From Clostridia bacterium (GTDB taxonomy: Bacteria; Bacillota; Clostridia; Lutisporales; Lutisporaceae): a stretch of 64,000 nt of DNA. How positions within the stretch are numbered: the stretch's first letter is position 1; each line of letters starts with the position of its first letter. Location of the stretch: positions 62,001-126,000 of the forward strand of contig DASPIR010000023.1 in NCBI GenBank assembly GCA_035628995.1. Reading direction: 5' to 3'. The position numbers and the translations under genes were made by a program. The notes beneath the pieces are model-generated. The model did no database searches and was not told where the DNA came from. It was given only the letters and a program-made list of their open reading frames with translations. Shown here piece by piece: positions 44,852 to 54,209 of this stretch.

Positions 44852-46678
44852 ATGGAAAAAACAACAAGAGAAGATATTAGAAATGTAGCGATAATTGCAC
44901 ATGTTGATCATGGAAAGACAACTTTGGTGGACGGGCTGCTGAGACAGAGCGGTACCTTCAGGACCAATGAAAGTGTTATGGAAAGAGTTATGGATTCCAA
45001 TGACTTGGAGAGAGAGCGAGGTATTACAATACTCGCAAAAAATACAGCAGTGCTATACAATGACATTAAAATAAATATAGTGGATACCCCAGGGCATGCT
45101 GACTTCGGTGGCGAGGTAGAGCGTGTACTGAAGATGGTTGACAGTGTACTTCTTATTGTAGATGCAGCAGAAGGCCCGATGCCTCAAACGCGTTTTGTTT
45201 TGAAAAAGGCACTGGAGCTTCAATTGAAGCCAATAGTTGTAATTAATAAGATTGATAGACCAGACTCAAGGATTGATGAAGTAGAGGACGAAATAATTGA
45301 TTTATTCATTGAGCTTGGTGCAGATGACCATCAGTTGGAATTCCCTGTTGTATACGTATCAGCAAAGCAGGGCATAGCAAAACTTAAACTGGATGATGAA
45401 TCAGTGGATTTAAAACCCCTATTTGATACAATAATATCCTATGTTGAGCCTCCAAAGGGATATGTGGATGGACCGCTGCAAATGCTTGTCACAACAATAG
45501 AGTATGACGATTATGTAGGCAGAATTGGTTTGGGCAAAGTAGTCAGAGGCAAAATAACAAATGGCCAGAATGCTGCTCTCTGCAAGAGGGACGGATCGAT
45601 ACAGAACGTTAAGCTGAGCAGGTTATATACCTATATGGGGCTTAAAAGGGCAGAGGTCCAAGAGGCATCTTTGGGTGATATCATAGCCGTTGCAGGAATT
45701 GATGAAATAAATATCGGAGAAACCATATGTGATACTCAGAATCCTGAGCCAATAGCTTTTGTTAATATTGAAGAGCCTACAATATCAATGACCTTCACTG
45801 TAAATAACAGCCCCTTTGCGGGACGTGAGGGCAACTATGTCACATCAAGGCACTTAAGGTCAAGACTGTTTAAAGAACTTGAGACAAATGTAGCAATGAG
45901 ACTTACAGAGACAGATTCTCCTGATACTTTCGAAGTGGCGGGAAGAGGTGAATTGCATCTTTCCATACTAATTGAAACAATGCGAAGGCAGGGATATGAG
46001 TTCCAAGTGTCAAAGCCTTCTGTAATAATGAAAGAAATAAACGGTGTGCTGCATGAGCCTATGGAGCATTTGATAATTGATGTTCCTGAAGATTTCATGG
46101 GCGTGGTAATGGATAGATTAGGCCCCAGAAAAGCAGAAATGCTGAATATGAGCAATAACAGCGACGGATATCTGAGACTTGAGTTCAAGATACCGGCAAG
46201 AGGCCTTATAGGCTATAGATCTCAGTTCATGACCGATACTAAGGGTAACGGAATCATGCATCATGTTTTTCATAGTTATGAAGAGTTCAAAGGGGAAGTA
46301 CCTGAAAGGCAGAGAGGTTCTCTTGTTGCCTTTGAGAGCGGAGAGACATCAGGCTACGGACTTTATAACGCCCAAGAAAGAGGCGAATTGTTCATAGGCC
46401 CTGGAGTGCAGGTTTACGAAGGAATGATAGTTGGAGAAAATGCAAAATCAGATGATATCGAAGTCAACGTTTGTAAGAAAAAACATGTTACAAACATGAG
46501 GGCTTCAGGTACTGATGAAGCATTAAGATTAACACCCTTCCTGGACATGAGTCTTGAAGAGTGCTTGGAATTCATTGCCGCAGATGAGCTGGTAGAGATA
46601 ACCCCTGATTCAATAAGACTCCGAAAGAGAATATTGGATAGCAGTCTAAGGGCAAAAGCCGGCAAGTATAATAAATAA
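44852..46678 (+). CDS. typA: translational GTPase TypA/BipA
   Basis: A 608-residue ribosome-associated GTPase of the EF-G/LepA group. G motifs are AHVDHGKTTL, the RGITI switch, DTPGHADFGGEVE and NKIDRPD. The BipA C-terminal part begins after RGLIGYRSQFMTD and includes GEVPERQRGSL. It assists 50S assembly and stress growth. I use ATG 44852 with GGAGAAG. The longer frame from 44801 lacks a site and would give an unusual N-terminus. Confidence 0.95.
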   Translation: MEKTTREDIRNVAIIAHVDHGKTTLVDGLLRQSGTFRTNESVMERVMDSNDLERERGITILAKNTAVLYNDIKINIVDTPGHADFGGEVERVLKMVDSVLLIVDAAEGPMPQTRFVLKKALELQLKPIVVINKIDRPDSRIDEVEDEIIDLFIELGADDHQLEFPVVYVSAKQGIAKLKLDDESVDLKPLFDTIISYVEPPKGYVDGPLQMLVTTIEYDDYVGRIGLGKVVRGKITNGQNAALCKRDGSIQNVKLSRLYTYMGLKRAEVQEASLGDIIAVAGIDEINIGETICDTQNPEPIAFVNIEEPTISMTFTVNNSPFAGREGNYVTSRHLRSRLFKELETNVAMRLTETDSPDTFEVAGRGELHLSILIETMRRQGYEFQVSKPSVIMKEINGVLHEPMEHLIIDVPEDFMGVVMDRLGPRKAEMLNMSNNSDGYLRLEFKIPARGLIGYRSQFMTDTKGNGIMHHVFHSYEEFKGEVPERQRGSLVAFESGETSGYGLYNAQERGELFIGPGVQVYEGMIVGENAKSDDIEVNVCKKKHVTNMRASGTDEALRLTPFLDMSLEECLEFIAADELVEITPDSIRLRKRILDSSLRAKAGKYNK

Positions 46679-46693
46679 ATACTTTTCAACTAT

Positions 46694-46735
46694 ATGCACC
46701 TTCTGCCGTTATTGCGGCGGGGGTGCGTTTTTGTT
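46694..46735 (+). terminator. terminator after typA
   Basis: GCACC-GCCG/GCGGC-GGGTGC stem with a GTTTTTG tail. It is followed by ATGTTAATAAGCACTAG, shared with 36532-36548. Confidence 0.7.
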
Positions 46736-46830
46736 ATGTTAATAAGCACTAGCTGACATTATTAGCCTTGTCAAAATATGTTGCACATTATATAATAAAT
46801 TATATTAATTGCGGAAAAGCTTTTCGCATT

Positions 46831-46944
46831 CTATATATTTCGCGAAAAACATTGTACATTACTATTTCAAGTTTCGCGTAAATGTTTCCTTAATATTCAT
46901 TGAATTCGCACTATACTACAACGTAATAACATAAGTGCGTTCAA
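46831..46944 (-). repeat. hairpin repeat element, copy C
   Basis: On the minus strand it runs from TTGAACGCA to CGCGAAATATATAG and matches copy A at 6527-6636 over its full length. The hairpin arms are CGCGAAA and TTTTTCGCG. It ends 33 bases before mltG. Confidence 0.7.
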
Positions 46945-46977
46945 TATATACTGAATATATGAAAGAAGTGTTGCAAT

Positions 46978-48003
46978 ATGAAAATCAAACTAAAATTCAA
47001 CATATTTAGATTCATAATTTTTTGCTTATTGCTCTCATTCGCTGCCGGTTTTTTCTATTACAACACTGGTTTGGAGGCTGTCAGCAAATCAGACAGCACC
47101 GATACAAGGGAGATAGTTATACCTAAGGGCAGCAGCGTGAAGTCAATATCAAAACTGCTTGAGACTGAAAATGTTATAAAAAACAGTCTGGTTTTTGAAA
47201 TGTACTGCAAGATAAACAAAAAGGCAGACAAGATAAAAGCGGGCAAGTACAGTGTCAGTAATTCCATGGATGTGCCTGAAATTGTTGAAGTCATAGTATC
47301 GGGCAAAGCCCTTGTAGATACTGTGAAATTAACAATTCCTGAAGGTTACAAGCTGAATCAGATAGTAGAGAGATTAAACAGCCTTGGAGTAGTAAGTCCC
47401 GAGAATATTAAGGCAGCATTGGAAGCAAAAAAATATGAATATGAATTTATCGGACAGATTCCTGAGAGAGAAAAACAGTTGGAGGGCTATCTATTCCCCG
47501 ATACTTACGAGATATATAAAGACACTACCGCAGAGGCTATTGTAGACAAGCTTCTAGGGCGTTTCGATGAAATTTTTACTGAGGAATACAGGAATAGGGC
47601 TAAAGAGCTCAATATGACAATAGATCAGGTAATCACCCTGGCATCTATTATTGAGAGGGAAGCCAAACTGGATTCTGAAAGGAAGACTATATCCGCAGTA
47701 TTCCAGAACAGACTGAAAAAGAACATGATGCTTCAAAGCTGCGCCACAGTACAGTACCTTTTCAAAGAGCAGAAGGAAGTATTAACTTATAAGGATTTGG
47801 AAATTGAATCACCATATAATACCTACAAGTATGCCGGTCTGCCTCCGGGACCCATTGCATCACCGGGTCTAAAGTCTATCGAAGCTGCGCTTTATCCTGA
47901 AAATGTGGACTACTTGTATTTCGTGGCAAAGGACGACGGCTCCCATATTTTTACTAAGACATATAATGAGCACCTTAATGCTCAGAATAAAATGAAAAAA
48001 TAA
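46978..48003 (+). CDS. mltG: endolytic transglycosylase MltG
   Basis: A 341-residue single-pass membrane enzyme that cuts nascent peptidoglycan strands. The N-terminal membrane helix is at about 10-28 and the LysM-like part at about 45-105. The YceG catalytic core includes LEGYLFPDTYEI and ASIIEREAKLDSER, with the catalytic Glu in IIERE. AGLPPGPIASPG and YLYFVAKDDGSHIF close the fold. It normally follows yrzB in Bacillus, and here it comes after an inserted block. Confidence 0.93.
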   Translation: MKIKLKFNIFRFIIFCLLLSFAAGFFYYNTGLEAVSKSDSTDTREIVIPKGSSVKSISKLLETENVIKNSLVFEMYCKINKKADKIKAGKYSVSNSMDVPEIVEVIVSGKALVDTVKLTIPEGYKLNQIVERLNSLGVVSPENIKAALEAKKYEYEFIGQIPEREKQLEGYLFPDTYEIYKDTTAEAIVDKLLGRFDEIFTEEYRNRAKELNMTIDQVITLASIIEREAKLDSERKTISAVFQNRLKKNMMLQSCATVQYLFKEQKEVLTYKDLEIESPYNTYKYAGLPPGPIASPGLKSIEAALYPENVDYLYFVAKDDGSHIFTKTYNEHLNAQNKMKK

Positions 48004-48031
48004 TTCGAAAAATATAAACTATTAAAGTCAC

Positions 48032-48062
48032 AAAAATACATGGCACAATCCATGTATTTTTT
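48032..48062 (+). terminator. terminator between mltG and trmR
   Basis: AAAATACATGG/CCATGTATTTTTT with loop CACAAT. Confidence 0.8.
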
Positions 48063-48083
48063 ATGAACATATGAGGTGATATT

Positions 48084-48749
48084 GTGACAAACATAAACCA
48101 TGAGTATATTGACAGCTTCCTGCTGGGTATGATACCTGAAAGCAACGGAATACTAAAGGAAATGGAAGAGTACGCAAAGGAGAACCATGTACCTATCATT
48201 ACCCGGGACATTGCGGGTCTGCTTTCAGTGCTGATTAAGTCTGGAAAGGTCAAGTCCATACTGGAGATTGGCACAGCCATAGGCTATTCCGCAATCTATA
48301 TGGGTTTCTGTGCAGGAGAGGGTTTTTCAATTACAACAATTGAAAGAAATGAAGAGTCCTCTGTAAAGGCGGCAGACTTTATCAAGAGGGCAGGTATGGA
48401 AGATAACATTAAGATTATAACAGGAGATGCCGAAGAATTGTTAAAAGATGTTCAGGGCAGCTTTGATATGATATTTGTGGATGCAGCTAAAGGCCAATAT
48501 ATGGATTTCATGAAGAACAGCATAGGCAAGCTTAAGACTGGTGGACTATTCGTATGTGACAATGTTCTTTTCAGGGGTATGGTAGCCGAAAGAAGCCTGC
48601 TTATCAGAAGAAAAATCACTATTGTAAAAAGACTCAAGAAATTTCTAGGCTTCATTTCCTCATGTGAAAGCCTGCAGACTACGATTATTCCCATTGGTGA
48701 TGGTATGTCCATAAGCTGTAAGCTTAAGGAGGTAGAATTTAATGAATAG
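48084..48749 (+). CDS. trmR: tRNA 5-hydroxyuridine methyltransferase TrmR-like
   Basis: A 221-residue class I SAM methyltransferase of the O-methyltransferase-3 family. The SAM loop is ILEIGTAIGYSAIYMG at about 58-73, followed by TTIERNEES and MIFVDAAKGQYMDFM with the metal-site Asp. Its operon with the U32 protein TrhP and udk matches B. subtilis yrrM-yrrN-yrrO-udk, where TrmR makes 5-methoxyuridine at tRNA position 34. Its end overlaps the next gene by 8 bases. Confidence 0.88.
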   Translation: MTNINHEYIDSFLLGMIPESNGILKEMEEYAKENHVPIITRDIAGLLSVLIKSGKVKSILEIGTAIGYSAIYMGFCAGEGFSITTIERNEESSVKAADFIKRAGMEDNIKIITGDAEELLKDVQGSFDMIFVDAAKGQYMDFMKNSIGKLKTGGLFVCDNVLFRGMVAERSLLIRRKITIVKRLKKFLGFISSCESLQTTIIPIGDGMSISCKLKEVEFNE

Positions 48750-49977
48750 ACCTGAAATACTAGCCCCAGCGGGCAATCTGGAAAAACTTAAGATGGCGTT
48801 AATATATGGAGCTGATGCGGTATATATAGGCGGTGAAAAGTATGGCCTTAGGGCAGCTGCGGGGAACTTCACCGTGGAAGGTATAAAAGAAGGCGTGGAT
48901 TATGCACATGCTAATGGCAAGAAGCTTTATGTTACTGTAAATATTATACCGCATAATGAAGATCTGGAAGGGCTTCCGGAATACCTGAAGGAGCTGGGGG
49001 ATACTGGAGCAGATGCTCTTATCGTATCAGATCCGAGCGTAATAATGATTGCCAGGGAGGTTATACCTGATATGGAGCTGCATCTCAGCACCCAGGCAAG
49101 CAACACCAATTATAAGAGCAGCTCATTCTGGCACAGCCTTGGGATAAAGAGAATAGTATTGGCTAGAGAGTTGAGCTTTGATGAGATAAGGGAAACAATA
49201 AGCAAATCTCCAAAGAGTCTGGAATACGAGGTTTTTGTGCATGGGGCAATGTGCATGTCATACTCAGGCAGGTGCCTGCTCAGCAACTACATGGTTGGCA
49301 GAGATGCCAACAGAGGCGAATGTGCACAGCCCTGCAGGTATAAATATTACTTGATGGAAGAAAAGCGCCCTGGACAATATATGCCTGTAGATGAGGATGA
49401 CAGAGGGACATACATATTCAACTCCAGAGACCTATGTATGATAGAGCATATTCCGGAGCTTGTGGAGTCAGGGATAAGAAGTCTTAAAATCGAAGGCAGG
49501 ATGAAAAGTTCATATTACGTTGCATCAGTGGTAAGAGCATATAGATTGGCATTAGACAGTTACATGGATAACCCGCAAAGGTATGAGTTCAAAAAGGAAT
49601 GGCTGGATGAGCTTTCCAAAGCCAGCCACAGAGAATTTGGCACTGGTTTTTATTTTGGCAAGCCTGATGCGAAAGGGCAGATTTATGAGTCAAGCGCTTA
49701 TGTCAGGGATTATGCTTTTGTTGGAATGGTGTTGGACTATGACAGCGAAACAGGTATTGCTACTGTAGAACAAAGGAACAAAATGCTTGTTGGGGATGAA
49801 ATAGAAGTAATAGGACCGCACAGACAGCTGTTTAGTCAAAAACTAGAGAAAATGTGGAATGCTGAGGGGGAAGAGATAACGGCTGCCCCGCATCCACAGC
49901 AAATAGTAACTATAAAGATGGAAAGACCTGTTGAAAAGCATGATATATTAAGGAGGGAGCGCAAAGATGGGGAGTGA
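48742..49977 (+). CDS. trhP: U32 family tRNA hydroxylation protein TrhP
   Basis: A 411-residue peptidase-U32-like protein. The family signature [19 protein letters not shown] and [11 protein letters not shown] hold four cysteines suited to a 4Fe-4S cluster. Homologues hydroxylate U34 of tRNA using prephenate, the substrate step before TrmR methylation. B. subtilis encodes this as two genes (yrrN and yrrO), whereas here the long form is single. It overlaps trmR and udk, indicating a tight operon for tRNA wobble modification. Confidence 0.88.
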   Translation: MNRPEILAPAGNLEKLKMALIYGADAVYIGGEKYGLRAAAGNFTVEGIKEGVDYAHANGKKLYVTVNIIPHNEDLEGLPEYLKELGDTGADALIVSDPSVIMIAREVIPDMELHLSTQASNTNYKSSSFWHSLGIKRIVLARELSFDEIRETISKSPKSLEYEVFVHGAMCMSYSGRCLLSNYMVGRDANRGECAQPCRYKYYLMEEKRPGQYMPVDEDDRGTYIFNSRDLCMIEHIPELVESGIRSLKIEGRMKSSYYVASVVRAYRLALDSYMDNPQRYEFKKEWLDELSKASHREFGTGFYFGKPDAKGQIYESSAYVRDYAFVGMVLDYDSETGIATVEQRNKMLVGDEIEVIGPHRQLFSQKLEKMWNAEGEEITAAPHPQQIVTIKMERPVEKHDILRRERKDGE

Positions 49978-50614
49978 GGCAAGATATAACAAAAAACCTT
50001 TAGTGGTTGGCATAGCGGGGGGAACCGGCTCGGGTAAAAGTACTGTGACTAGGGCAATTCTAGAGAGCATCCCAGAAAGAAATGTAGCAATTATTGAACA
50101 GGATTGTTATTACAAGGATCAGAGCCATCTGCCGGCGGAGGAACGAGTGAATGTTAACTATGACCACCCGCTGGCCTTTGACAACGACCTGCTTATTGAG
50201 CACGTAGAGAAGCTTATTAAGGGACAAGCTATAGAAAAACCACAGTATGATTTTACGGTACATAACCGAAAAAAGCAGTCTTTACGGGTTGAACCCAGAG
50301 AGATAATACTGCTTGAAGGAATATTGATACTTGATTCTCCATTGCTTAGAAAACTTATGGACATAAAGATTTTTGTAGATACTGATGCTGATGTTAGGAT
50401 TATTAGAAGAATAGTAAGAGACATGAGGGACAGAGGCAGATCCCTGGAGTCGGTGATCAGCCAGTATCTCAACATAGTAAAGCCTGCTCACAATGAATTC
50501 TGCGAACCTACTAAGAGATATGCAGATATAATAATACCAGAAGGCGGCTACAACAAAGTAGCCGTGGATATAATGGTAACAAAGGTGAAATCAATCATAG
50601 GGCTTCATCAATAA
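49967..50614 (+). CDS. udk: uridine kinase
   Basis: A 215-residue P-loop kinase that phosphorylates uridine and cytidine in pyrimidine salvage. [12 protein letters not shown] at about 15-26 binds ATP, with [18 protein letters not shown] and [12 protein letters not shown] as family marks. GGAGGGAG precedes ATG 49967, inside the end of trhP. It is the last gene of the tRNA-modification operon, as in Bacillus. Confidence 0.93.
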   Translation: MGSEARYNKKPLVVGIAGGTGSGKSTVTRAILESIPERNVAIIEQDCYYKDQSHLPAEERVNVNYDHPLAFDNDLLIEHVEKLIKGQAIEKPQYDFTVHNRKKQSLRVEPREIILLEGILILDSPLLRKLMDIKIFVDTDADVRIIRRIVRDMRDRGRSLESVISQYLNIVKPAHNEFCEPTKRYADIIIPEGGYNKVAVDIMVTKVKSIIGLHQ

Positions 50615-50629
50615 GAGCTTAAATGTGAA

Positions 50630-50674
50630 TAACCTCCCACAATCTGACAATACTAAGATTGAGGGAGGTTTTAT
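50630..50674 (+). promoter_or_regulatory. hairpin covering the PBP ribosome site
   Basis: AACCTCCC-AATC pairs with GATT-GGGAGGTT, so the GGGAGG ribosome site of the next gene lies in the 3' arm. The TTTTAT tail also makes it a weak terminator for udk. Either reading implies control of PBP expression. Confidence 0.55.
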
Positions 50675-50675
50675 A

Positions 50676-52454
50676 TTGTCCAGAATTTTGAATATGTTCA
50701 AGAAAACCGGTGAAGCAGAGCACAAAAATGAGGAGGAAAATAAAAGCACGGAGATTCATACTCTTCCGGGAACAAGACTTTACAGAAAGAACAATTATAT
50801 GATTATTCATAAAAAAAGACTTCAGATAATAGGAATTTCCTTAATACTGATATATGCTCTTCTTCTTTCAAGACTTCTCTTTATTCAGGTTTACATGGGG
50901 AAGGAGTATACCAGGAAGGCAGTTCAGCAGAGAATGGTATACATACCCATTTCCACCAATAGAGGAATAATATATGACCGGAATCTTATTCCCATTACAG
51001 ACAGAGAGGTCAAGAAAGTAGTTGTTGCATATCCGGCCTTTGTATATGACAAAAAGGCAGCTATAGAGACCATCTCTAAAGCATGTGGCATTTCCAGGGA
51101 AATTGTTGAGAAGAAGATGGACAGCTCACAGGATACAGTGGAATTCATATGTGAGATTAAGCAGAATGAGCATTTATCCTTGATTGACAGTGGCAGGCTG
51201 AAAGGAGTCATTTCAGTAGAAAAAAGACTTAGGTATACCGAAGACAGTATCGCAAAGCATGTGGTGGGTTATATAGGAAAAACAGACAAGCTGGGGAATA
51301 TGGGTATTGAAAAAAGTATGAACAGCTATCTGGAGGGTCGAGGAAGCGACAGCATTGCGGCAGTTGTAGACAGCAGCAAAAATATTATTCGTGGTCTGGG
51401 CTTCAGAAAGGTTGAAGCACCAAAGGATGGAGTCAACTACAGCATGAAGCTTACTCTTGATTACCATATTCAGAGTATAATTGAGAAAGCTTTGGAGGAC
51501 AATGATATTCAAGGCTCTATTGTTGTCTTGGATGTAAAGAATGGGGATATCTTGGGCATGGTGAGCAAGCCTGATTTTGATCAGAGCAATGTTGAAAAAT
51601 ATATGAAAAGCAGCGGCAATGAGCTTATAAACCAATCGGTATGGCAGTTTGACCTCGGTTCGATATTCAAAACTGTTGTGGCTGCTGCAGCAATTGAAGA
51701 AAAAATGGTAAACAGTGATGAGAAATACAAATGTGAGGGTTATATAGACGTGGGAAGCAAGAGGATAAAATGTTCCACCTATAAGTCACATGAAAACAGG
51801 GAGATAGATATGAAGGAGGCCTTTGCCCTATCCTGTAACACCGCATATATAAAGATAGGAACTAGGATAGGAGCTGAAAATATACTTGAGATGGCAGAAA
51901 AACTAGGCTTTGGTCAAAAACTGTGTTTTACAATCCCCGAAGAAAAAGCAGGCTACCTGCCAACGGCGCAGGAGGATGGTATAGGCAATATCTCTATAGG
52001 ACAGGGGAAAATACAAGTCACACCGCTTCAGGTAACTTCGATGATGGCTACAATTGCAAACAATGGCATAAGGAATGACCCCCAGCTGGTAGAGGCGTTA
52101 ATAACTGATAAAGGGCTTACCGTCAAGAAGCTTGAAAGGTCAAGACCCCAAATCGTTCTAAATCCAACAACCTCCAAGCTATTGAAAGATATGCTTCATG
52201 AGGTCACATTGACAGGTACGGGAAAGCAGGCAAATATGGAGGAGTACGGCGGGAGCAGCGGTAAGACCAGTTCTGCACAGACAGGCATAGATGATGGTGA
52301 AGTTGTACAAGGATGGTTTACGGGTTTTGTACCTTATGCGAAACCCAAGTATGCAATAACTGTATTTATATATAATGGACAGTCAGGAGGCGGTGCGGCT
52401 GCTCCGATTTTCAAGGAGGTAGCCACGGAAATATTAGAGGTCGTTAAGAGATAA
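50676..52454 (+). CDS. class B penicillin-binding protein (transpeptidase)
   Basis: A 592-residue membrane-anchored transpeptidase. The membrane helix is at about 50-70 and the dimerisation/pedestal part contains TNRGIIYDRN. The catalytic SxxK is SIFK at 329 and SxN is SCN at 386. The third motif reads KTS at 530 in place of KTG. There are no PASTA domains. Its position after udk matches B. subtilis pbpI (yrrR). I start at TTG 50676 after GGGAGG. A GTG at 50625 would require reading through the hairpin and lacks a site. It may serve sporulation or side-wall synthesis. Confidence 0.85.
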   Translation: MSRILNMFKKTGEAEHKNEEENKSTEIHTLPGTRLYRKNNYMIIHKKRLQIIGISLILIYALLLSRLLFIQVYMGKEYTRKAVQQRMVYIPISTNRGIIYDRNLIPITDREVKKVVVAYPAFVYDKKAAIETISKACGISREIVEKKMDSSQDTVEFICEIKQNEHLSLIDSGRLKGVISVEKRLRYTEDSIAKHVVGYIGKTDKLGNMGIEKSMNSYLEGRGSDSIAAVVDSSKNIIRGLGFRKVEAPKDGVNYSMKLTLDYHIQSIIEKALEDNDIQGSIVVLDVKNGDILGMVSKPDFDQSNVEKYMKSSGNELINQSVWQFDLGSIFKTVVAAAAIEEKMVNSDEKYKCEGYIDVGSKRIKCSTYKSHENREIDMKEAFALSCNTAYIKIGTRIGAENILEMAEKLGFGQKLCFTIPEEKAGYLPTAQEDGIGNISIGQGKIQVTPLQVTSMMATIANNGIRNDPQLVEALITDKGLTVKKLERSRPQIVLNPTTSKLLKDMLHEVTLTGTGKQANMEEYGGSSGKTSSAQTGIDDGEVVQGWFTGFVPYAKPKYAITVFIYNGQSGGGAAAPIFKEVATEILEVVKR

Positions 52455-52836
52455 CGTGTAACACTGAAGACACTGAAATCCACTGAACACACGGCGGGAA
52501 AGAAATAGACTTCAAAGCTCCACTTGTGTCATTCTGAGTGAAACGAAGAATCTTTGCTTGAGTGTTTAATTTGAAGAAATACTAGTAAGTGTTTATTTAG
52601 GGTCTTGGATCCTTCACTTTGTTCAGGATGACATGTATAACTACCGTGTAATTACGTACCCCTCTTTACATAAAAATATTTATGTTCCGTAGTAAAACAT
52701 GCACACTTTCAAAAGGATAATCATATTATTTTAGTAGGCGAAGTTTCCCCTGTATAAACCCGTGTTAATTCCAGGCAGAATTTTCTGATATGAGTTTGTA
52801 CTTGGCGAACTTTTTAAAATTTGGAGGTGTGCTTCT
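52455..52836. other. intergenic region with a widespread palindromic repeat, copy S2
   Basis: No gene. The inverted arms at 52527-52553 (TGTCATTCTGAGTGAAACGA, then AGAATCT) and 52607-52633 (ending TTCAGGATGACA) form an imperfect palindrome of a type seen in many bacterial genomes. The right arm equals S1 at 35926. I could not settle the sigK promoter. Confidence 0.6.
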
Positions 52837-53544
52837 TTGCTGCTCTTTATTGCCTCTCTAGTTATAACCACAATAAAGGACATATGCCTGCTATTCGGCT
52901 ATATTCAGAACGTCAATTCATTTCCGCAGCCACTCTCAGCAGATGAAGAGCAATTCTATCTGGAGGAATACAGAAAAGGTAACGAGGATGCAAAAAATAT
53001 ACTGGTAGAGCGAAATCTCAGACTTGTGGCGCATATAGTCAAAAAATATGTAAACACAGGAAGAGAAATAGACGACTTAATATCCATAGGTACAATAGGA
53101 TTAATAAAAGCAATAATAACCTTTGACGAGGGCAAAGGTACAAGGCTTGCCACCTATGCAGCAAGATGCATAGAAAATGAAATTCTGATGACAATAAGGG
53201 CTTCAAAGAAAACAAAAACAGAGGTGTCACTTCATGACCCCATTGGGATCGATAAGGAAGGGAATGAAATAAGTCTTATAGATATATTGGGAAGTGATTC
53301 GGACATTATACTGGATGAGGTGGAACTGAAAATACAAATAAAGAAGCTTTATCAAAGAATGGAAACAGCTTTGAAAAAAAGAGAAAAGTTAGTTATTGAA
53401 CTTCGGTATGGACTGCAAAACGGTATAAGCAAGACTCAGAGAGAGATAGCCGAAATGCTTGGAATTTCAAGATCCTATGTATCAAGAATTGAAAATAGGG
53501 CGATAAAGAAATTGTATAAAGAGCTTTACAGCGAGAATATGTAA
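52837..53544 (+). CDS. sigK: RNA polymerase sporulation sigma factor sigma-K
   Basis: A 235-residue sigma-70-type factor for late mother-cell gene expression. The hydrophobic first 20 residues resemble the pro-sequence cleaved by SpoIVFB. The sigma-K hallmarks [42 protein letters not shown] and [21 protein letters not shown] are present. Region 4 ends with [19 protein letters not shown]. The gene is intact, with no skin-type interruption. TTG 52837 follows TTGGAGGTG. Confidence 0.95.
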   Translation: MLLFIASLVITTIKDICLLFGYIQNVNSFPQPLSADEEQFYLEEYRKGNEDAKNILVERNLRLVAHIVKKYVNTGREIDDLISIGTIGLIKAIITFDEGKGTRLATYAARCIENEILMTIRASKKTKTEVSLHDPIGIDKEGNEISLIDILGSDSDIILDEVELKIQIKKLYQRMETALKKREKLVIELRYGLQNGISKTQREIAEMLGISRSYVSRIENRAIKKLYKELYSENM

Positions 53545-53615
53545 CTATATTTACATGAATACAAAAGAAAAAGCTGATATAATAATAATATATTAGTAAA
53601 AAATTGAGGGCAAAT

Positions 53616-54125
53616 ATGAAAAACAAATTAAAACCGGATTTGTATTTGAACACAGTATATGAATTGGATACAAGGGTATTAAAGGGAAAAGGGATAAAGG
53701 CAATCATAGTAGATATTGATAATACTCTTGTTTCATGGGATACAAAGGTGCCTGATGAAAAGGTTGTAGAGCTTGTATGCAAGCTGGTAGCAGAAGATTT
53801 TAAGATATGCATATTATCGAACAACACAAAAAAACGAGTGGAAGAGTTCAATAAATCCTTAAAACTGCCTGCGATACATAAAGCGGTAAAACCTAGTAAA
53901 ATGGCTTTTAGAAGAGCATTGAAGCTTATGGATTCTGATGTGGAGACGACAGCGGTAATAGGCGACCAGCTTTTCACCGATGTGCTGGGAGGCAACCGCT
54001 TAGGGCTATTTACAGTCCTTGTGTCACCAATCAGCGATAAGGAGTTCATATGGACCAGAATCGTCAGAATGCTTGAGAAATCTGTACTTAAAAGAAATAA
54101 CGTAATAAAGAATAAAAATTGCTAA
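53616..54125 (+). CDS. YqeG family HAD IIIA-type phosphatase
   Basis: A 169-residue HAD hydrolase. The nucleophile motif DIDNTLV (DxDxT-like) is at about 33-39, ILSNNTK is motif II, and GDQLFTDVLGGN carries the acidic motif IV. YqeG-type enzymes are conserved in Firmicutes; their substrate is uncertain, with phosphatidylglycerophosphate suggested for relatives. ATG 53616 follows TTGAGGGC. It lies between sigK and the pilin gene, closed by a strong terminator. Confidence 0.85.
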   Translation: MKNKLKPDLYLNTVYELDTRVLKGKGIKAIIVDIDNTLVSWDTKVPDEKVVELVCKLVAEDFKICILSNNTKKRVEEFNKSLKLPAIHKAVKPSKMAFRRALKLMDSDVETTAVIGDQLFTDVLGGNRLGLFTVLVSPISDKEFIWTRIVRMLEKSVLKRNNVIKNKNC

Positions 54126-54153
54126 ATTCCTGCCGTAACGGCAGGAATTTTTA
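54124..54153 (+). terminator. terminator before the pilin gene
   Basis: AATTCCTGCCG/CGGCAGGAATTTTT with loop TAA, almost touching the HAD gene stop. Confidence 0.9.
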
Positions 54154-54209
54154 TATAATATGTAGAATTAATATTATTCACAGAAATATAGGTAAGGGGG
54201 ATTATAAAA

